Assembly (NCBI RefSeq): GCF_018343525.1
Contig: NZ_JAGYPH010000002.1
Span: 310,001 to 374,000 of the forward strand
Length of the DNA: 64,000 bases
Reading direction: 5' to 3'
From: Lederbergia citrea
Lineage (GTDB): Bacteria; Bacillota; Bacilli; Bacillales; Bacillaceae_C
In this document: positions 27,271-35,682 of the stretch, in pieces
How positions within the stretch are numbered: position 1 is the first letter of the stretch
Layout: the number at the start of each line of letters is the position of its first letter
Notes under the pieces: generated by a model
What the model was told of the DNA's origin: nothing
Seen by the model: the letters and a program-made list of their open reading frames with translations, nothing else
Databases searched by the model: none
Position numbers and translations under genes: made by a program

Positions 27271-27399
27271 AGACTTGCGGAAATTTGTTAAGCGCCGCCC
27301 TGTTAAAGGAATAGTCATGTAGAAAGGAGAAGTATTTGATAAGCACCTGCGTAATTACTCAGGGAAAATTATCATCTCAAAAAATAGGGGACGAATCAT

Positions 27400-27996
27400 T
27401 TGAAAACGAATTTATTTTTCGTCAGACATGCTCATTCTACTTATACAACTGATGAACTCGGAAGGCCTTTGTCAGAACGAGGCTTTATAGATGCCGAAGC
27501 GGTAACTGAAGTACTAAAAACCGAAAATATCGAACATGTCATTTCCAGTCCTTATAAACGTGCGATTCAAACAGTGGAAGGGATTGCCAGTTACATAAAT
27601 ACAGAGATTGAGATTGTAGATGGCTTTAAGGAGCGTACTCTGTCAGAGGAATCCGTTGATAGTTTTACAGATGCCATTACAAAAGTGTGGGAGGATCCAA
27701 CCTTTTCTTGGGAAGGTGGGGAATCAAATCTCATAGCCCAAATAAGAGGAATCGAAATTACTTTTCAAACGCTAGAAAAGTATGAAGGGAAAAACGTTGT
27801 TATCGGAACACACGGTAATATCATGGTTTTGATTATGAATCACTTTGATAAGAAGTTCGATTTCACATTCTGGCAGGAACTTGAAATGCCAGATATTTAT
27901 AAATTGACTTTTGATAATAAGAATCTAGTTGAAGTAAAAAGAATTTGGAATCGAATAGATAGGGGTGTTTCTCATGATCAGACTAGAACCAATTAA
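27400..27996 (+). CDS. Histidine phosphatase family protein (phosphoglycerate mutase-like)
   Basis: A 198-residue protein with a TTG start about nine bases after AGGGG. The phosphohistidine motif is FVRHAHS (H10), followed by ISSPYKRAIQT with the second arginine, an acidic loop FKERTLSEE, and GTHGNIM with the second histidine. This is the branch-2 phosphatase pattern; the substrate is unknown. The last 23 bases overlap the start of a broken nucleotidyltransferase reading frame, implying the two were once coupled. Confidence 0.85.
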   Translation: MKTNLFFVRHAHSTYTTDELGRPLSERGFIDAEAVTEVLKTENIEHVISSPYKRAIQTVEGIASYINTEIEIVDGFKERTLSEESVDSFTDAITKVWEDPTFSWEGGESNLIAQIRGIEITFQTLEKYEGKNVVIGTHGNIMVLIMNHFDKKFDFTFWQELEMPDIYKLTFDNKNLVEVKRIWNRIDRGVSHDQTRTN

Positions 27997-28107
27997 AGCA
28001 GCAAAACAGTTCGTCGAAAAAACATTCCAACTTGCCAGGGAGCAGTATTAGCTGGTAGCTTAGTTAGGGGTGAAGGAACAGAAACCTCAGATCTTAATAT
28101 CTTTTAG
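27974..28107 (+). pseudogene. Truncated, frameshifted nucleotidyltransferase remnant
   Basis: The first frame reads MIRLEPIKAAKQFVEKTFQ and stops soon after. Moving one frame within 28030-28040 gives CQGAVLAGSLVRGEGTETSD followed by LNIF and a stop. That is the nucleotidyltransferase signature (AGSxxRGEGTxxSDLD) with the last aspartate changed to asparagine. The remainder of the gene is missing. The original start overlapped the histidine phosphatase gene, so an intact two-gene unit probably existed in an ancestor. Confidence 0.65.
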
Positions 28108-28186
28108 AACCATATGGTGGTCGGTTATTCGAGGGTTTTTCTATAGGTAAAATCTAAAATGGAAAAACAGAAAAGGATGATATTTT

Positions 28187-28846
28187 TTGATTAAAGCAGT
28201 TATATTTGATTTTGATGGCACGATTGTTGATACAGGGTCGGCATGGTTTGATATTTATCGGGCCGTGTTGAAGGAAGAGCATCAATACGATCTATCACTT
28301 AAGGATTTTGTGAAAATTGTAGGAACAACAGATGAGGCCTTATTCGATTTTATCGATCAGTCGCTCGATAGCCCACTTGACCGGAAATTGTTCGGGGAGA
28401 AAGTCAAAGAACATTTTAAAGAAATAAAAGAGCAGCTAGTTTTAAGGGAAGGATTTTTGGAGATTTTGGAAAGCATCAAAGACAGCGGCGTCCAACTTGC
28501 CGTTGCTAGCAGCTCGAAACGTGACTGGGTTGTCGGGTTCCTAGATCGGTATGGACTCACCAAATATTTTCCAATAATATTCACAGCTGAAGACGTTCAA
28601 GAAGTGAAACCGAACCCTGAGCTTTATATTAAAACATTGGAGGCACTTGGCGTTGATCCGGACGAGGCTGTTGCAGTAGAGGATTCAGCTAACGGTTCGC
28701 TTGCTGCCATTCGAGCCGGTATCAATTGCCTCATCATCCCCAACGATGTAACCAGATCCTTTGAATTTCATGAAAAAGCTCAATTGATCGAATCATATGC
28801 TGAGTTTGACCTTGTTCGATATTTGAAAAAAGAAACATGGAATTAA
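28187..28846 (+). CDS. HAD-superfamily hydrolase (beta-phosphoglucomutase/phosphoglycolate phosphatase-like)
   Basis: A 219-residue enzyme with a TTG start after AAAAGGATG. HAD motif I is FDFDGT with nucleophile D8 and general acid D10. Motif II is ASSSKRD, the lysine of motif III is in VKPNPE, and motif IV is VEDSANG. The helical cap between residues 15 and 80 places it in subclass IA, with beta-phosphoglucomutase and phosphoglycolate phosphatase. A phosphatase or phosphomutase acting on a small sugar phosphate is likely, but the substrate cannot be told. It stands alone. Confidence 0.88.
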   Translation: MIKAVIFDFDGTIVDTGSAWFDIYRAVLKEEHQYDLSLKDFVKIVGTTDEALFDFIDQSLDSPLDRKLFGEKVKEHFKEIKEQLVLREGFLEILESIKDSGVQLAVASSSKRDWVVGFLDRYGLTKYFPIIFTAEDVQEVKPNPELYIKTLEALGVDPDEAVAVEDSANGSLAAIRAGINCLIIPNDVTRSFEFHEKAQLIESYAEFDLVRYLKKETWN

Positions 28847-28936
28847 ATACATACATTTCTCTATGATAAAAAGCATGCAACAAATGTCCCTTTCATATAA
28901 TTTATTGAAGTGAAAATTATATGAGGGGGGTTTTTA

Positions 28937-29317
28937 ATGGGAGTCAAGCTGATTAAGATTGCTGTCGTTTATTTTTTGATCGGTATTTCTTTTGGGCTTT
29001 ATATGTCTTTAACTCATGTCTTCAAATTGGCGACTGTACATGTTCATATTAATTTGCTTGGATGGATGTCACTTGCCGTTGCTGGTATTTTATATACTTT
29101 ATTCCCACAACTTGCGCAAACATCAGCGGCTAAAGTTCATTTTTGGCTACACAATATCGGCTTGCCCGTCATGATGATTAGTATTGCTTTAGCCATTTTG
29201 GATGTCAGTCCAATATTTTTTCTCATAGCCACTATTGGTGGTGTAGTGACTGTGATTGGCATTTTCTTCTTTGGTTTTAATGTGTTGAAAAATTTAGGTA
29301 ATGAATCAAGCATATAA
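28937..29317 (+). CDS. Small heme-copper oxidase subunit I-like membrane protein
   Basis: A 126-residue protein with four hydrophobic helices. THVFKLATVHVHINLLGW contains H27, H35 and H37, followed by AGILYTLFP; this resembles the early helices of CcoN/NorB, where a histidine binds heme. It is far shorter than a catalytic subunit (about 450 residues), so it is a stand-alone homologue of one piece, a type common in Bacillus and often labelled cytochrome-c oxidase. Heme binding is plausible; enzymatic activity is not indicated. AGGGGGG precedes the ATG and a terminator follows. Confidence 0.7.
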   Translation: MGVKLIKIAVVYFLIGISFGLYMSLTHVFKLATVHVHINLLGWMSLAVAGILYTLFPQLAQTSAAKVHFWLHNIGLPVMMISIALAILDVSPIFFLIATIGGVVTVIGIFFFGFNVLKNLGNESSI

Positions 29318-29327
29318 TTAATATAGG

Positions 29328-29365
29328 AAGCACCTCGTCTAATATATGATCGGGGTGCTTTTTAG
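29328..29365 (+). terminator. Terminator after the CcoN/NorB-like gene
   Basis: AAGCACCTCG and CGGGGTGCTT pair over 10 positions (one G-U), followed by TTT. Confidence 0.85.
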
Positions 29366-29544
29366 ATTCTACCGATCCAAAACTGCTTTTTCTTCTGTCA
29401 CAGACGGCAAACTTCCTTGTCACTCCGATCATTATAATTCATAATTTTTATAAAAACTCCTGCCTTCTAGCTGCTTTTCATGGAATAAGCTATTTTGAGA
29501 ATACTTATAAATAATCCAAGAATACGAAGGAGTACAAAATACGT

Positions 29545-29715
29545 ATGATTAAACGAAGTCGGAAAGAGAAAAGGAAGAACAATAGCGAGCGTTATACCAT
29601 CGGTGATTTTTTTGTTGATATGCTCTTTTGGTTTTTTGAATTATTGTGGTTGCCTTTCCGTTTGTTGTTTGTCGGAGTAAGTTATGTTGTTCGGTCGATT
29701 CTCAATCTTTTTTAA
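29545..29715 (+). CDS. 56-residue basic/hydrophobic membrane protein
   Basis: A short frame beginning with a very basic segment (IKRSRKEKRKNN) and then SERYTIGDFFVDMLFWFFEL, continuing as LWLPFRLLFVGVSYVVRSI. AAGGAG lies 12 bases before the ATG. The charge distribution fits a small single- or double-span membrane protein with its N-terminus inside. I do not recognise the family. The intergenic gap of almost 550 bases otherwise lacks a gene, which favours it being real. Confidence 0.5.
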   Translation: MIKRSRKEKRKNNSERYTIGDFFVDMLFWFFELLWLPFRLLFVGVSYVVRSILNLF

Positions 29716-29866
29716 AATGAGGGTGTCAATAGCTTCATTGACATAAAACAACCGACATACCAGGAAACCCTTTGGAATGTCGGTGGTATTCATGAATTTT
29801 ATGAGTCTATGGAGGAATAAATAAACTTAATCCTCAAACCCAAACCGAGGCTTTAAAATCTATGAA

Positions 29867-31630
29867 TCACTTCTTCTTATTCCCTTTATCTTTTCCAAGC
29901 CCAATGGCTGATCCTTCACGGCTTGAATCAGCAGCCCCGTAATAGGCGCCGGTTTTAGGATCGACCATGATTGCTTGGACATTTCCGATTTCCCCATGAT
30001 TTGCTTCCCATTTATGCCCCATTTCTGCAAGCTTAGCTCTTACATCATCAGGAACTCCTTGTTCCCAGCGAATGGTTGGGAATTGATTGCTGTAGATGCG
30101 TGGTTCTTCAATGGCATCTTTTAAGTTCATATCATAATCAATAACATTTAAGATTGTTTGTAATACAGAAGTAATAATCGTTGGTCCACCAGGGGAGCCA
30201 ACTGTCATAAACGGCTTTCCGTCTTTCAAAAGCATCGTGGGCGACATGCTGCTTAGCGGCCGCTTGCCTGGCTGAACTTCATTGGATCCTCCAGGGATTG
30301 CATCAAAATCGGTCAACTCGTTATTCAGCATAATGCCATACTCCGGCACCATAATTCCTGTGCCGAATAATTGTTCAATCGTCGTTGTATACGTAACGAT
30401 ATTTCCCCACTTGTCCGCTACGGTAAAGTGAGTTGTTTGGCCAATGGCTTTTTCGTCGTTTTGTTCTACGTAAGAGTGAACGCTGCCATCTTCATATTTC
30501 CATGGGTCTCCAGGCTTTACATCCTTATTTGCTTTGTCCAGGCTAATCAAGCTGCTGCGTTCGGTGAGATAGTCCGGGTGTAGCAAGCCTTTTTCGGGAA
30601 TATCGATGAATTCCGGGTCTCCCATATAAGCACCTCTGTCAGCATAAGCAAGGTGCATCGCCTCAGCAAGCAGATGGTATTTTTCAGCAGAGCGGCTATC
30701 ATACTGACTAATATTGAATGGTTCCAAAAGCTTGAGGATTTGAAGCACCGTTAATCCGCCGGAGCTTGGAGGCGGCATAGCAGCCACATCGTATCCTTTA
30801 TAATCAGAATAGAGCGGCTCATCAATCGTATATTCATAGTTTTTTAGATCATCGATGGCCATGCTTCCGCCAAAGTCTTGGACCGTTCCAGCAATCGAGT
30901 GTCCAATTTCTCCTTTATAAAATACATCCGGACCTTGCTTTTGGATTAACTTAAATGTACGTGCCAAGTCTTTTTGAACTAATAGATCGCCCTCTTTTAA
31001 AGGCACGCCATTTGGTAAAAAGACGTTTTTTGCAGCGGATTTTGCAAGCTTGTCCTTATTCTCTTCGATCGCATCTGCTAAAACCCAGTTTACTTTTACC
31101 CCTTTTTCGGCAAGCTTTAAAGCCGGTTGGATAAGTTCGTGGAATTGTCTAGATCCCCATTTTTCATGTGCGGCATAGAGACCGGCTAATGTTCCGGGAA
31201 CACCGACAGCATTTCCGTGGGTGTGACGGGCTGCAAAGGGGATGGCCTTTCCATTTTCGTCAAGGAACATATCAGGCGTTGCTCCAGCGGGAGCTCTTTC
31301 CCTGCTATTAATGATGGAGATATCTTTTGTTTTCGTATCATAAACCATCATAAAGCCGCCACCGCCGATTCCGGACATCATCGGTTCCGCTACATTCAGC
31401 GCAAATTGGACGGCGATCGCAGCATCAACGGCATTGCCTCCTTGCTGAAGAACCTTTGCTCCGATTTCAGAGGCAGCAGGATGTGCGCTTACAACCATGC
31501 CATCTTTTCCTGCAGCGGTCTCGCTTGAAGAATCAAAATTGCTAGCGCTTACATTGAAATGTGGGAAAATTGGTATAAGCATGAGCGTCAATAGAATGGA
31601 TAAAATGGATAAACTAGTTTTCTTCATCAT
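29867..31630 (-). CDS. ggt: Gamma-glutamyltransferase precursor, secreted
   Basis: A 587-residue precursor counted from 31630, where AAGGAGG stands five bases before tandem ATGs; an upstream in-frame start at 31657 would include that site. A signal peptide covers about residues 1-30. The N-terminal nucleophile hydrolase signature is present: autocleavage should occur before T399 in QTTHFTV, and GSPGGPTI forms the gamma-glutamyl site. The enzyme transfers or hydrolyses gamma-glutamyl groups of glutathione or poly-gamma-glutamate outside the cell. It is a single gene. Confidence 0.93.
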   Translation of the reverse strand: MMKKTSLSILSILLTLMLIPIFPHFNVSASNFDSSSETAAGKDGMVVSAHPAASEIGAKVLQQGGNAVDAAIAVQFALNVAEPMMSGIGGGGFMMVYDTKTKDISIINSRERAPAGATPDMFLDENGKAIPFAARHTHGNAVGVPGTLAGLYAAHEKWGSRQFHELIQPALKLAEKGVKVNWVLADAIEENKDKLAKSAAKNVFLPNGVPLKEGDLLVQKDLARTFKLIQKQGPDVFYKGEIGHSIAGTVQDFGGSMAIDDLKNYEYTIDEPLYSDYKGYDVAAMPPPSSGGLTVLQILKLLEPFNISQYDSRSAEKYHLLAEAMHLAYADRGAYMGDPEFIDIPEKGLLHPDYLTERSSLISLDKANKDVKPGDPWKYEDGSVHSYVEQNDEKAIGQTTHFTVADKWGNIVTYTTTIEQLFGTGIMVPEYGIMLNNELTDFDAIPGGSNEVQPGKRPLSSMSPTMLLKDGKPFMTVGSPGGPTIITSVLQTILNVIDYDMNLKDAIEEPRIYSNQFPTIRWEQGVPDDVRAKLAEMGHKWEANHGEIGNVQAIMVDPKTGAYYGAADSSREGSAIGLGKDKGNKKK

Positions 31631-31757
31631 ATTTTCCTCCTTGTAAAAGTTATCCATTTCACTTTACTGAATATATTGAATATTATCATGAGAACAAAGG
31701 GCACAGTCCATCGGCATGAATAACTTGTAAAATTTTCCTGGTGAAAGGAATTTCAGT

Positions 31758-31786
31758 TTGATTTGTTTGAATTTTTTATATATAAT
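31758..31786 (+). promoter_or_regulatory. Sigma-A promoter of the T-box/argS transcript
   Basis: TTGATT (31758-31763), a 17-bp spacer and a perfect TATAAT (31781-31786), placed about 25-30 bases before the T-box stem I. Confidence 0.75.
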
Positions 31787-31809
31787 AACTGAAAATATAT
31801 GAAATTCTA

Positions 31810-32036
31810 TGATGAAGAGAGTAGTTATGGTGGCGTCTAAAAGCGAGTTAGGGATGGTGGAAGCCTAATAGTCCCGTCATAACGAAGCGCACTTCTGAGG
31901 AACAGCCTGAAATGTGATAAAAGTAGGGTGTTAGTCGGGGGAGGATCCCGTTATCAATATGTAAGAAGGTTCTTTGTGAACAATAAGAGTGGTACCGCGG
32001 GTAATCTCGTCTCTAACTAGGAGACGGGATTTTTTT
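31810..32036 (+). promoter_or_regulatory. T-box riboswitch, arginine specifier
   Basis: Stem I elements are visible (AGAGAG, then AAAGCGAG and GGATGGTGGAAGCC). The specifier is probably CGC (31888-31890) in the context GAAG-CGC-ACTTCTGAG, an arginine codon. The conserved T-box AGAGTGGTACCGCGG is at 31986-32000. The terminator stem is 32004-32013 with 32021-32030, followed by T residues. Uncharged tRNA-Arg should favour the antiterminator and switch on argS, which starts 22 bases downstream. Confidence 0.95.
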
Positions 32037-32057
32037 ATTTTTAAGGAGGCGAACGAA

Positions 32058-33749
32058 ATGAATTTAGTGAAAATGTATGCGGAGGAAGTTTCTTTACAAT
32101 TAAATGGGATTTTACAACTAGATGAGGTTGAAAAGCTGATTGAAAAACCAAAATATGCCGATCAGGGAGATTTGGCATTTCCATGTTTTACACTCGCTAA
32201 AATGCTTAGAAAGTCTCCGCAAATGATTGCCAACGAGATAGCGGATAAGATCAAAAACCCTATTTTTGAAAAAGTTCAAGCTGATGGACCTTATTTAAAT
32301 TGCTTTCTCAATAAACAAATTGTCAGTAAGGAAATTCTACAGACACTTTTAAAAGATGGATCTAACTATGGTTCCCTTGATATTGGCAAAGGGAAAAATG
32401 TCGTCATTGACTTTTCTTCACCGAATATTGCAAAGCCTTTTTCCATGGGACATCTGCGGTCAACAGTGATTGGCAATGCGATTGCAAATATCGCGGAGAA
32501 ATGCGGTTATCGAGCGGTGAGAATTAATCATCTTGGTGATTGGGGAACCCAATTCGGAAAACTAATCGTTGCTTATAAACTTTGGGGTAGCGACGAGAGT
32601 ATAACGGTCAATCCAATCAAGGAATTATTAGATCTTTATGTAAAATTTCATCAGGAAGCTGAAGTTGATTCAAAATTGGAAGACGAAGCCCGTGCTTGGT
32701 TTAAGAAATTAGAGGATGGCAATGAAGAAGCCTTGCAACTTTGGAAATGGTTTAGAGACGAATCTCTTCAAGAGTTCTCCAAAATATATCAATTATTAGG
32801 CGTTCACTTCGCTTCTTATCAAGGTGAGGCATTTTATAACGACAAAATGGATGAAACGATTGAGCTCTTGAAAAAGAAGGGACTGCTCCATTCCTCCGAT
32901 GGTGCACAAGTCGTTGAGCTAACCGAATATGATTTGCCGCCTTGTTTAATTGAAAAATCTGATGGGGCTACTTTGTACGCAACGAGGGATCTTACGGCAG
33001 CACTGTATAGACAAGAAACATACAAGTTTGAAAAAGCTTTATATGTAGTTGGGCATGAACAAAGCCTGCACTTCAAACAAGTATTCCTCGTTTTAGAGAA
33101 GATGGGGTATGACTGGGCAAATCAAATGGAACATATTCCATTTGGCTTTATCCTGAAAGACGGGAAAAAGATGTCGACAAGAAAGGGGAAAATTGTTCTT
33201 TTAGAAGAGGTAATTGAAGAAGCAATTGAATTAGCTTTAAAGAGTATCGAAGCCAAAAATCCAGGGCTTCCAAATAAAGAGGAAGTTGCGAAGATGGTTG
33301 GAGTTGGCGCGATCATTTTCCATGACTTAAAAAATGAGCGGCAAAATAATATTGAATTTTCTCTTGAAGAGATGTTACATTTTGAAGGCTCAACGGGTCC
33401 ATATATTCAATACACTCATGCGAGAGCATGTTCGATTTTAAGAAAATCTCATATTGATTTGACGGGATTGAATCCAGAAGGACTGAATGATGACTATAGC
33501 TGGACGATTTTAAAAATGTTAATGGAATTTCCGAGTGTGATTCAAAGAAGTTTTAATCAAAATGAACCTTCACAAATCGCGAGATATTTAATTGCATTGT
33601 CGCAAGATTTTAATAAATATTATGGTCACGTAAAGATATTGTCGGAGGATCAGGAGCAAGAAAGTAGACTTGCTTTAGTCAAAGTGGTTACGATTGTTTT
33701 GAGTGAGGGGCTGAGACTCCTTGGAATAGAGGCTCCAGAGGAGATGTAG
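32058..33749 (+). CDS. argS: Arginyl-tRNA synthetase
   Basis: A 563-residue class I synthetase. The ATG at 32058 follows AAGGAGG; an in-frame extension back to 31989 only reads through the T-box terminator. The HIGH-type motif is in SPNIAKPFSMGHLRST (H132), the KMSKS-type motif is KMSTRKG (about 371-377), and the ArgRS N-terminal Add1-type domain covers roughly residues 1-110. It charges tRNA-Arg. The T-box with an arginine specifier upstream independently confirms the identity. A chromate-transporter gene follows after 14 bases and may be co-transcribed. Confidence 0.97.
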   Translation: MNLVKMYAEEVSLQLNGILQLDEVEKLIEKPKYADQGDLAFPCFTLAKMLRKSPQMIANEIADKIKNPIFEKVQADGPYLNCFLNKQIVSKEILQTLLKDGSNYGSLDIGKGKNVVIDFSSPNIAKPFSMGHLRSTVIGNAIANIAEKCGYRAVRINHLGDWGTQFGKLIVAYKLWGSDESITVNPIKELLDLYVKFHQEAEVDSKLEDEARAWFKKLEDGNEEALQLWKWFRDESLQEFSKIYQLLGVHFASYQGEAFYNDKMDETIELLKKKGLLHSSDGAQVVELTEYDLPPCLIEKSDGATLYATRDLTAALYRQETYKFEKALYVVGHEQSLHFKQVFLVLEKMGYDWANQMEHIPFGFILKDGKKMSTRKGKIVLLEEVIEEAIELALKSIEAKNPGLPNKEEVAKMVGVGAIIFHDLKNERQNNIEFSLEEMLHFEGSTGPYIQYTHARACSILRKSHIDLTGLNPEGLNDDYSWTILKMLMEFPSVIQRSFNQNEPSQIARYLIALSQDFNKYYGHVKILSEDQEQESRLALVKVVTIVLSEGLRLLGIEAPEEM

Positions 33750-33763
33750 GTTAAGGAAGGGGT

Positions 33764-34942
33764 ATGAAATTGAAACACTCCCTATGGGAAATTTTACGGG
33801 TTTCTACGAAATTGGGACTGACATCCTTTGGCGGTCCCATCGCCCATTTGGGCTATTTTAAAAATGAATATATAGATAAAAGAAAATGGCTGGACGATAA
33901 AACATATGCTGATATTATCGCGCTATGTCAATTCCTTCCTGGCCCTGCGAGTAGTCAGGTGGGTATCGCAATCGGTATTTTACGCGGAGGGTTAATAGGA
34001 GGGATTCTCTCCTTTTTAGGATTTACATTGCCATCTGTCCTAGTTTTAGTCTTATTTGCCTTTTTATTTAAAAACTTTGAGATTGCCGATGCGGGTTGGA
34101 TTCATGGACTTAAAATTGTAGCAGTGGCAGTCGTAGCGCAGGCAGTCCTCGGTATGGGGAAAAAGCTAGCGCCTGATAAGCCAAGGGTGACCATTGCTAT
34201 TTTGGCTACTATTTTTACATTGCTATGGCCGTCAGCCATTGGTCAAGTTGCTATTATCGTTTTGGCCGGGATTATGGGAGTCTTCCTTTATAAAAATCAG
34301 ACATTCCCTGACGTCCGGGAAATGAGCGTGTCCATTAGCAAAAAGATAGGAATTGCGGCCTTGGCAATCTTCTTCATTCTGTTATTCGGCTTGCCATTTT
34401 TGAAACAGGTGACTCAATTGCAAGCTGTTGCGGTCTTTGATGCTTTTTACCGTGCGGGTTCACTCGTGTTTGGGGGCGGGCATGTCGTTTTACCTTTATT
34501 GGAAAGGGAACTTGTGCCAACTGGCTGGATTGGCGGTAGTGAATTTTTGGCTGGATATGGAGTTGCTCAAGCCGTTCCCGGACCGTTATTCACTTTTGCG
34601 GGCTATCTTGGAGCTATGATTAATGGAGTCAGTGGGGCGCTCCTTGCAACCCTTGCGATTTTCTTGCCGGCGTTTCTTCTCGTTGTCGGTTCGTTGCCGT
34701 TTTTAAATGAAATCCGTAAACGACCGCGTTTTCAAGCAGCATTGACTGCAATTAATGCTGCGGTAGTGGGCATCCTGCTGGCCGCTTTGTATAATCCGAT
34801 TTGGACGAGCACGATTAAAACAACCGGTGATTTTGCCATTGCTTTGGCACTGTTTGGGTTGCTGACATATTGGAAGGTAGCGCCGTGGATGGTTGTATTG
34901 ATTGGTGCTTTGGCTGGGGTTTTAATCGGAATTGCGGCCTAA
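33764..34942 (+). CDS. chrA: Chromate transporter, long-chain CHR family
   Basis: A 392-residue membrane protein made of two homologous CHR halves. The first half has LTSFGGPIAHLGYF and CQFLPGPASSQ; the second has GSLVFGGGHVVLPLLE and GVAQAVPGPLFTFAGYLG. This duplicated architecture defines the long-chain ChrA exporters, which expel chromate using the proton motive force. Many Bacillus homologues have not been tested for chromate, so the substrate is family-level knowledge. The gene is probably read from the argS promoter, with its own terminator. Confidence 0.88.
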   Translation: MKLKHSLWEILRVSTKLGLTSFGGPIAHLGYFKNEYIDKRKWLDDKTYADIIALCQFLPGPASSQVGIAIGILRGGLIGGILSFLGFTLPSVLVLVLFAFLFKNFEIADAGWIHGLKIVAVAVVAQAVLGMGKKLAPDKPRVTIAILATIFTLLWPSAIGQVAIIVLAGIMGVFLYKNQTFPDVREMSVSISKKIGIAALAIFFILLFGLPFLKQVTQLQAVAVFDAFYRAGSLVFGGGHVVLPLLERELVPTGWIGGSEFLAGYGVAQAVPGPLFTFAGYLGAMINGVSGALLATLAIFLPAFLLVVGSLPFLNEIRKRPRFQAALTAINAAVVGILLAALYNPIWTSTIKTTGDFAIALALFGLLTYWKVAPWMVVLIGALAGVLIGIAA

Positions 34943-34956
34943 TTGTCCAGAAGGAG

Positions 34957-34986
34957 AAAACCGGAGTTCACTCTTCCGGTTTTTTT
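34957..34986 (+). terminator. Terminator after chrA
   Basis: AAAACCGGA pairs with TCCGGTTTT, followed by T residues. Confidence 0.88.
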
Positions 34987-35055
34987 ATTACATCATAAAA
35001 TAGAAAATTTCATCATAAATTAGGTCATGCGTTACGATTTGAGGAGGATCTAATT

Positions 35056-35472
35056 ATGATGGATTTTAATGAGCTTTGTACACAATTTGCGAAAATTTTA
35101 AATGGGAAAAGTAATATAGATCATGGGGTTTGCTCTGTATCATTACATCGCAATCTTACAGTTTCAGTTCAAGGGCGTCCAAGCACTACTGTCATTCCAG
35201 CAGACGTCTTGTTCGAATCATTAGATCAAAACGGTTATGCATTAAACTTGGCTGAAATAGCTATTTTAGAAGCTGAGGTTCCTCTGTTTATGCAATCTAT
35301 CATTCAACAAGGATTGATTGTTAGCGCCTTGCATAATCATTGGATATTTATGGAACCGCATATTCTATATATTCATATCCAATCCGTCGAGCCTCCATTG
35401 AATTTTGCGAGAAAATTGGCCCATGCTTTTTCTACTTTAAGCAGTTACCCAATATCCTCCAAAAACAAGTAA
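35056..35472 (+). CDS. DUF1259 (LpqO-like) protein, single-domain form
   Basis: A 138-residue protein without a signal peptide. The end of the domain, SALHNHWIFMEPHILYIHIQ, followed by PLNFARKLAHAF, is the signature of DUF1259. Most members carry two such domains or an export signal; this one has one domain and appears cytoplasmic. The histidine-rich HNH and MEP segment suggests metal or ligand binding, but no activity is established. GAGGAGG precedes the tandem ATGs. It is isolated from its neighbours by more than 100 bases on each side. Confidence 0.75.
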   Translation: MMDFNELCTQFAKILNGKSNIDHGVCSVSLHRNLTVSVQGRPSTTVIPADVLFESLDQNGYALNLAEIAILEAEVPLFMQSIIQQGLIVSALHNHWIFMEPHILYIHIQSVEPPLNFARKLAHAFSTLSSYPISSKNK

Positions 35473-35682
35473 AAAATTTTTCTCAATTGAAAGGGTTTTC
35501 AGATTTTATTTAATGTGATATCTTTAAGTTATATCTGTGAAAATTCACAAAGTAGAAAAAAGGCGAAAGCTTCGTCTGTAGACTTTGTTGATTCACTAAC
35601 CAAAGTTCTGAGTAGAAGAAGGGCTCCAATCAGTTGCCTCTTTTCTAAAAAATTTTCTTATGAAGGAAAGGAACGGTGAAGT

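Noticed and set aside
26598..27346. Three long minus-strand reading frames of about 170-200 residues over the array
   Set aside because: All three minus frames are open because a stop-free 41-bp unit is repeated; the peptides are the same phrase in different frames and have no supported start.
31989..32057. N-terminal extension of argS
   Set aside because: It encodes only the T-box and terminator sequence; the ATG at 32058 has AAGGAGG.
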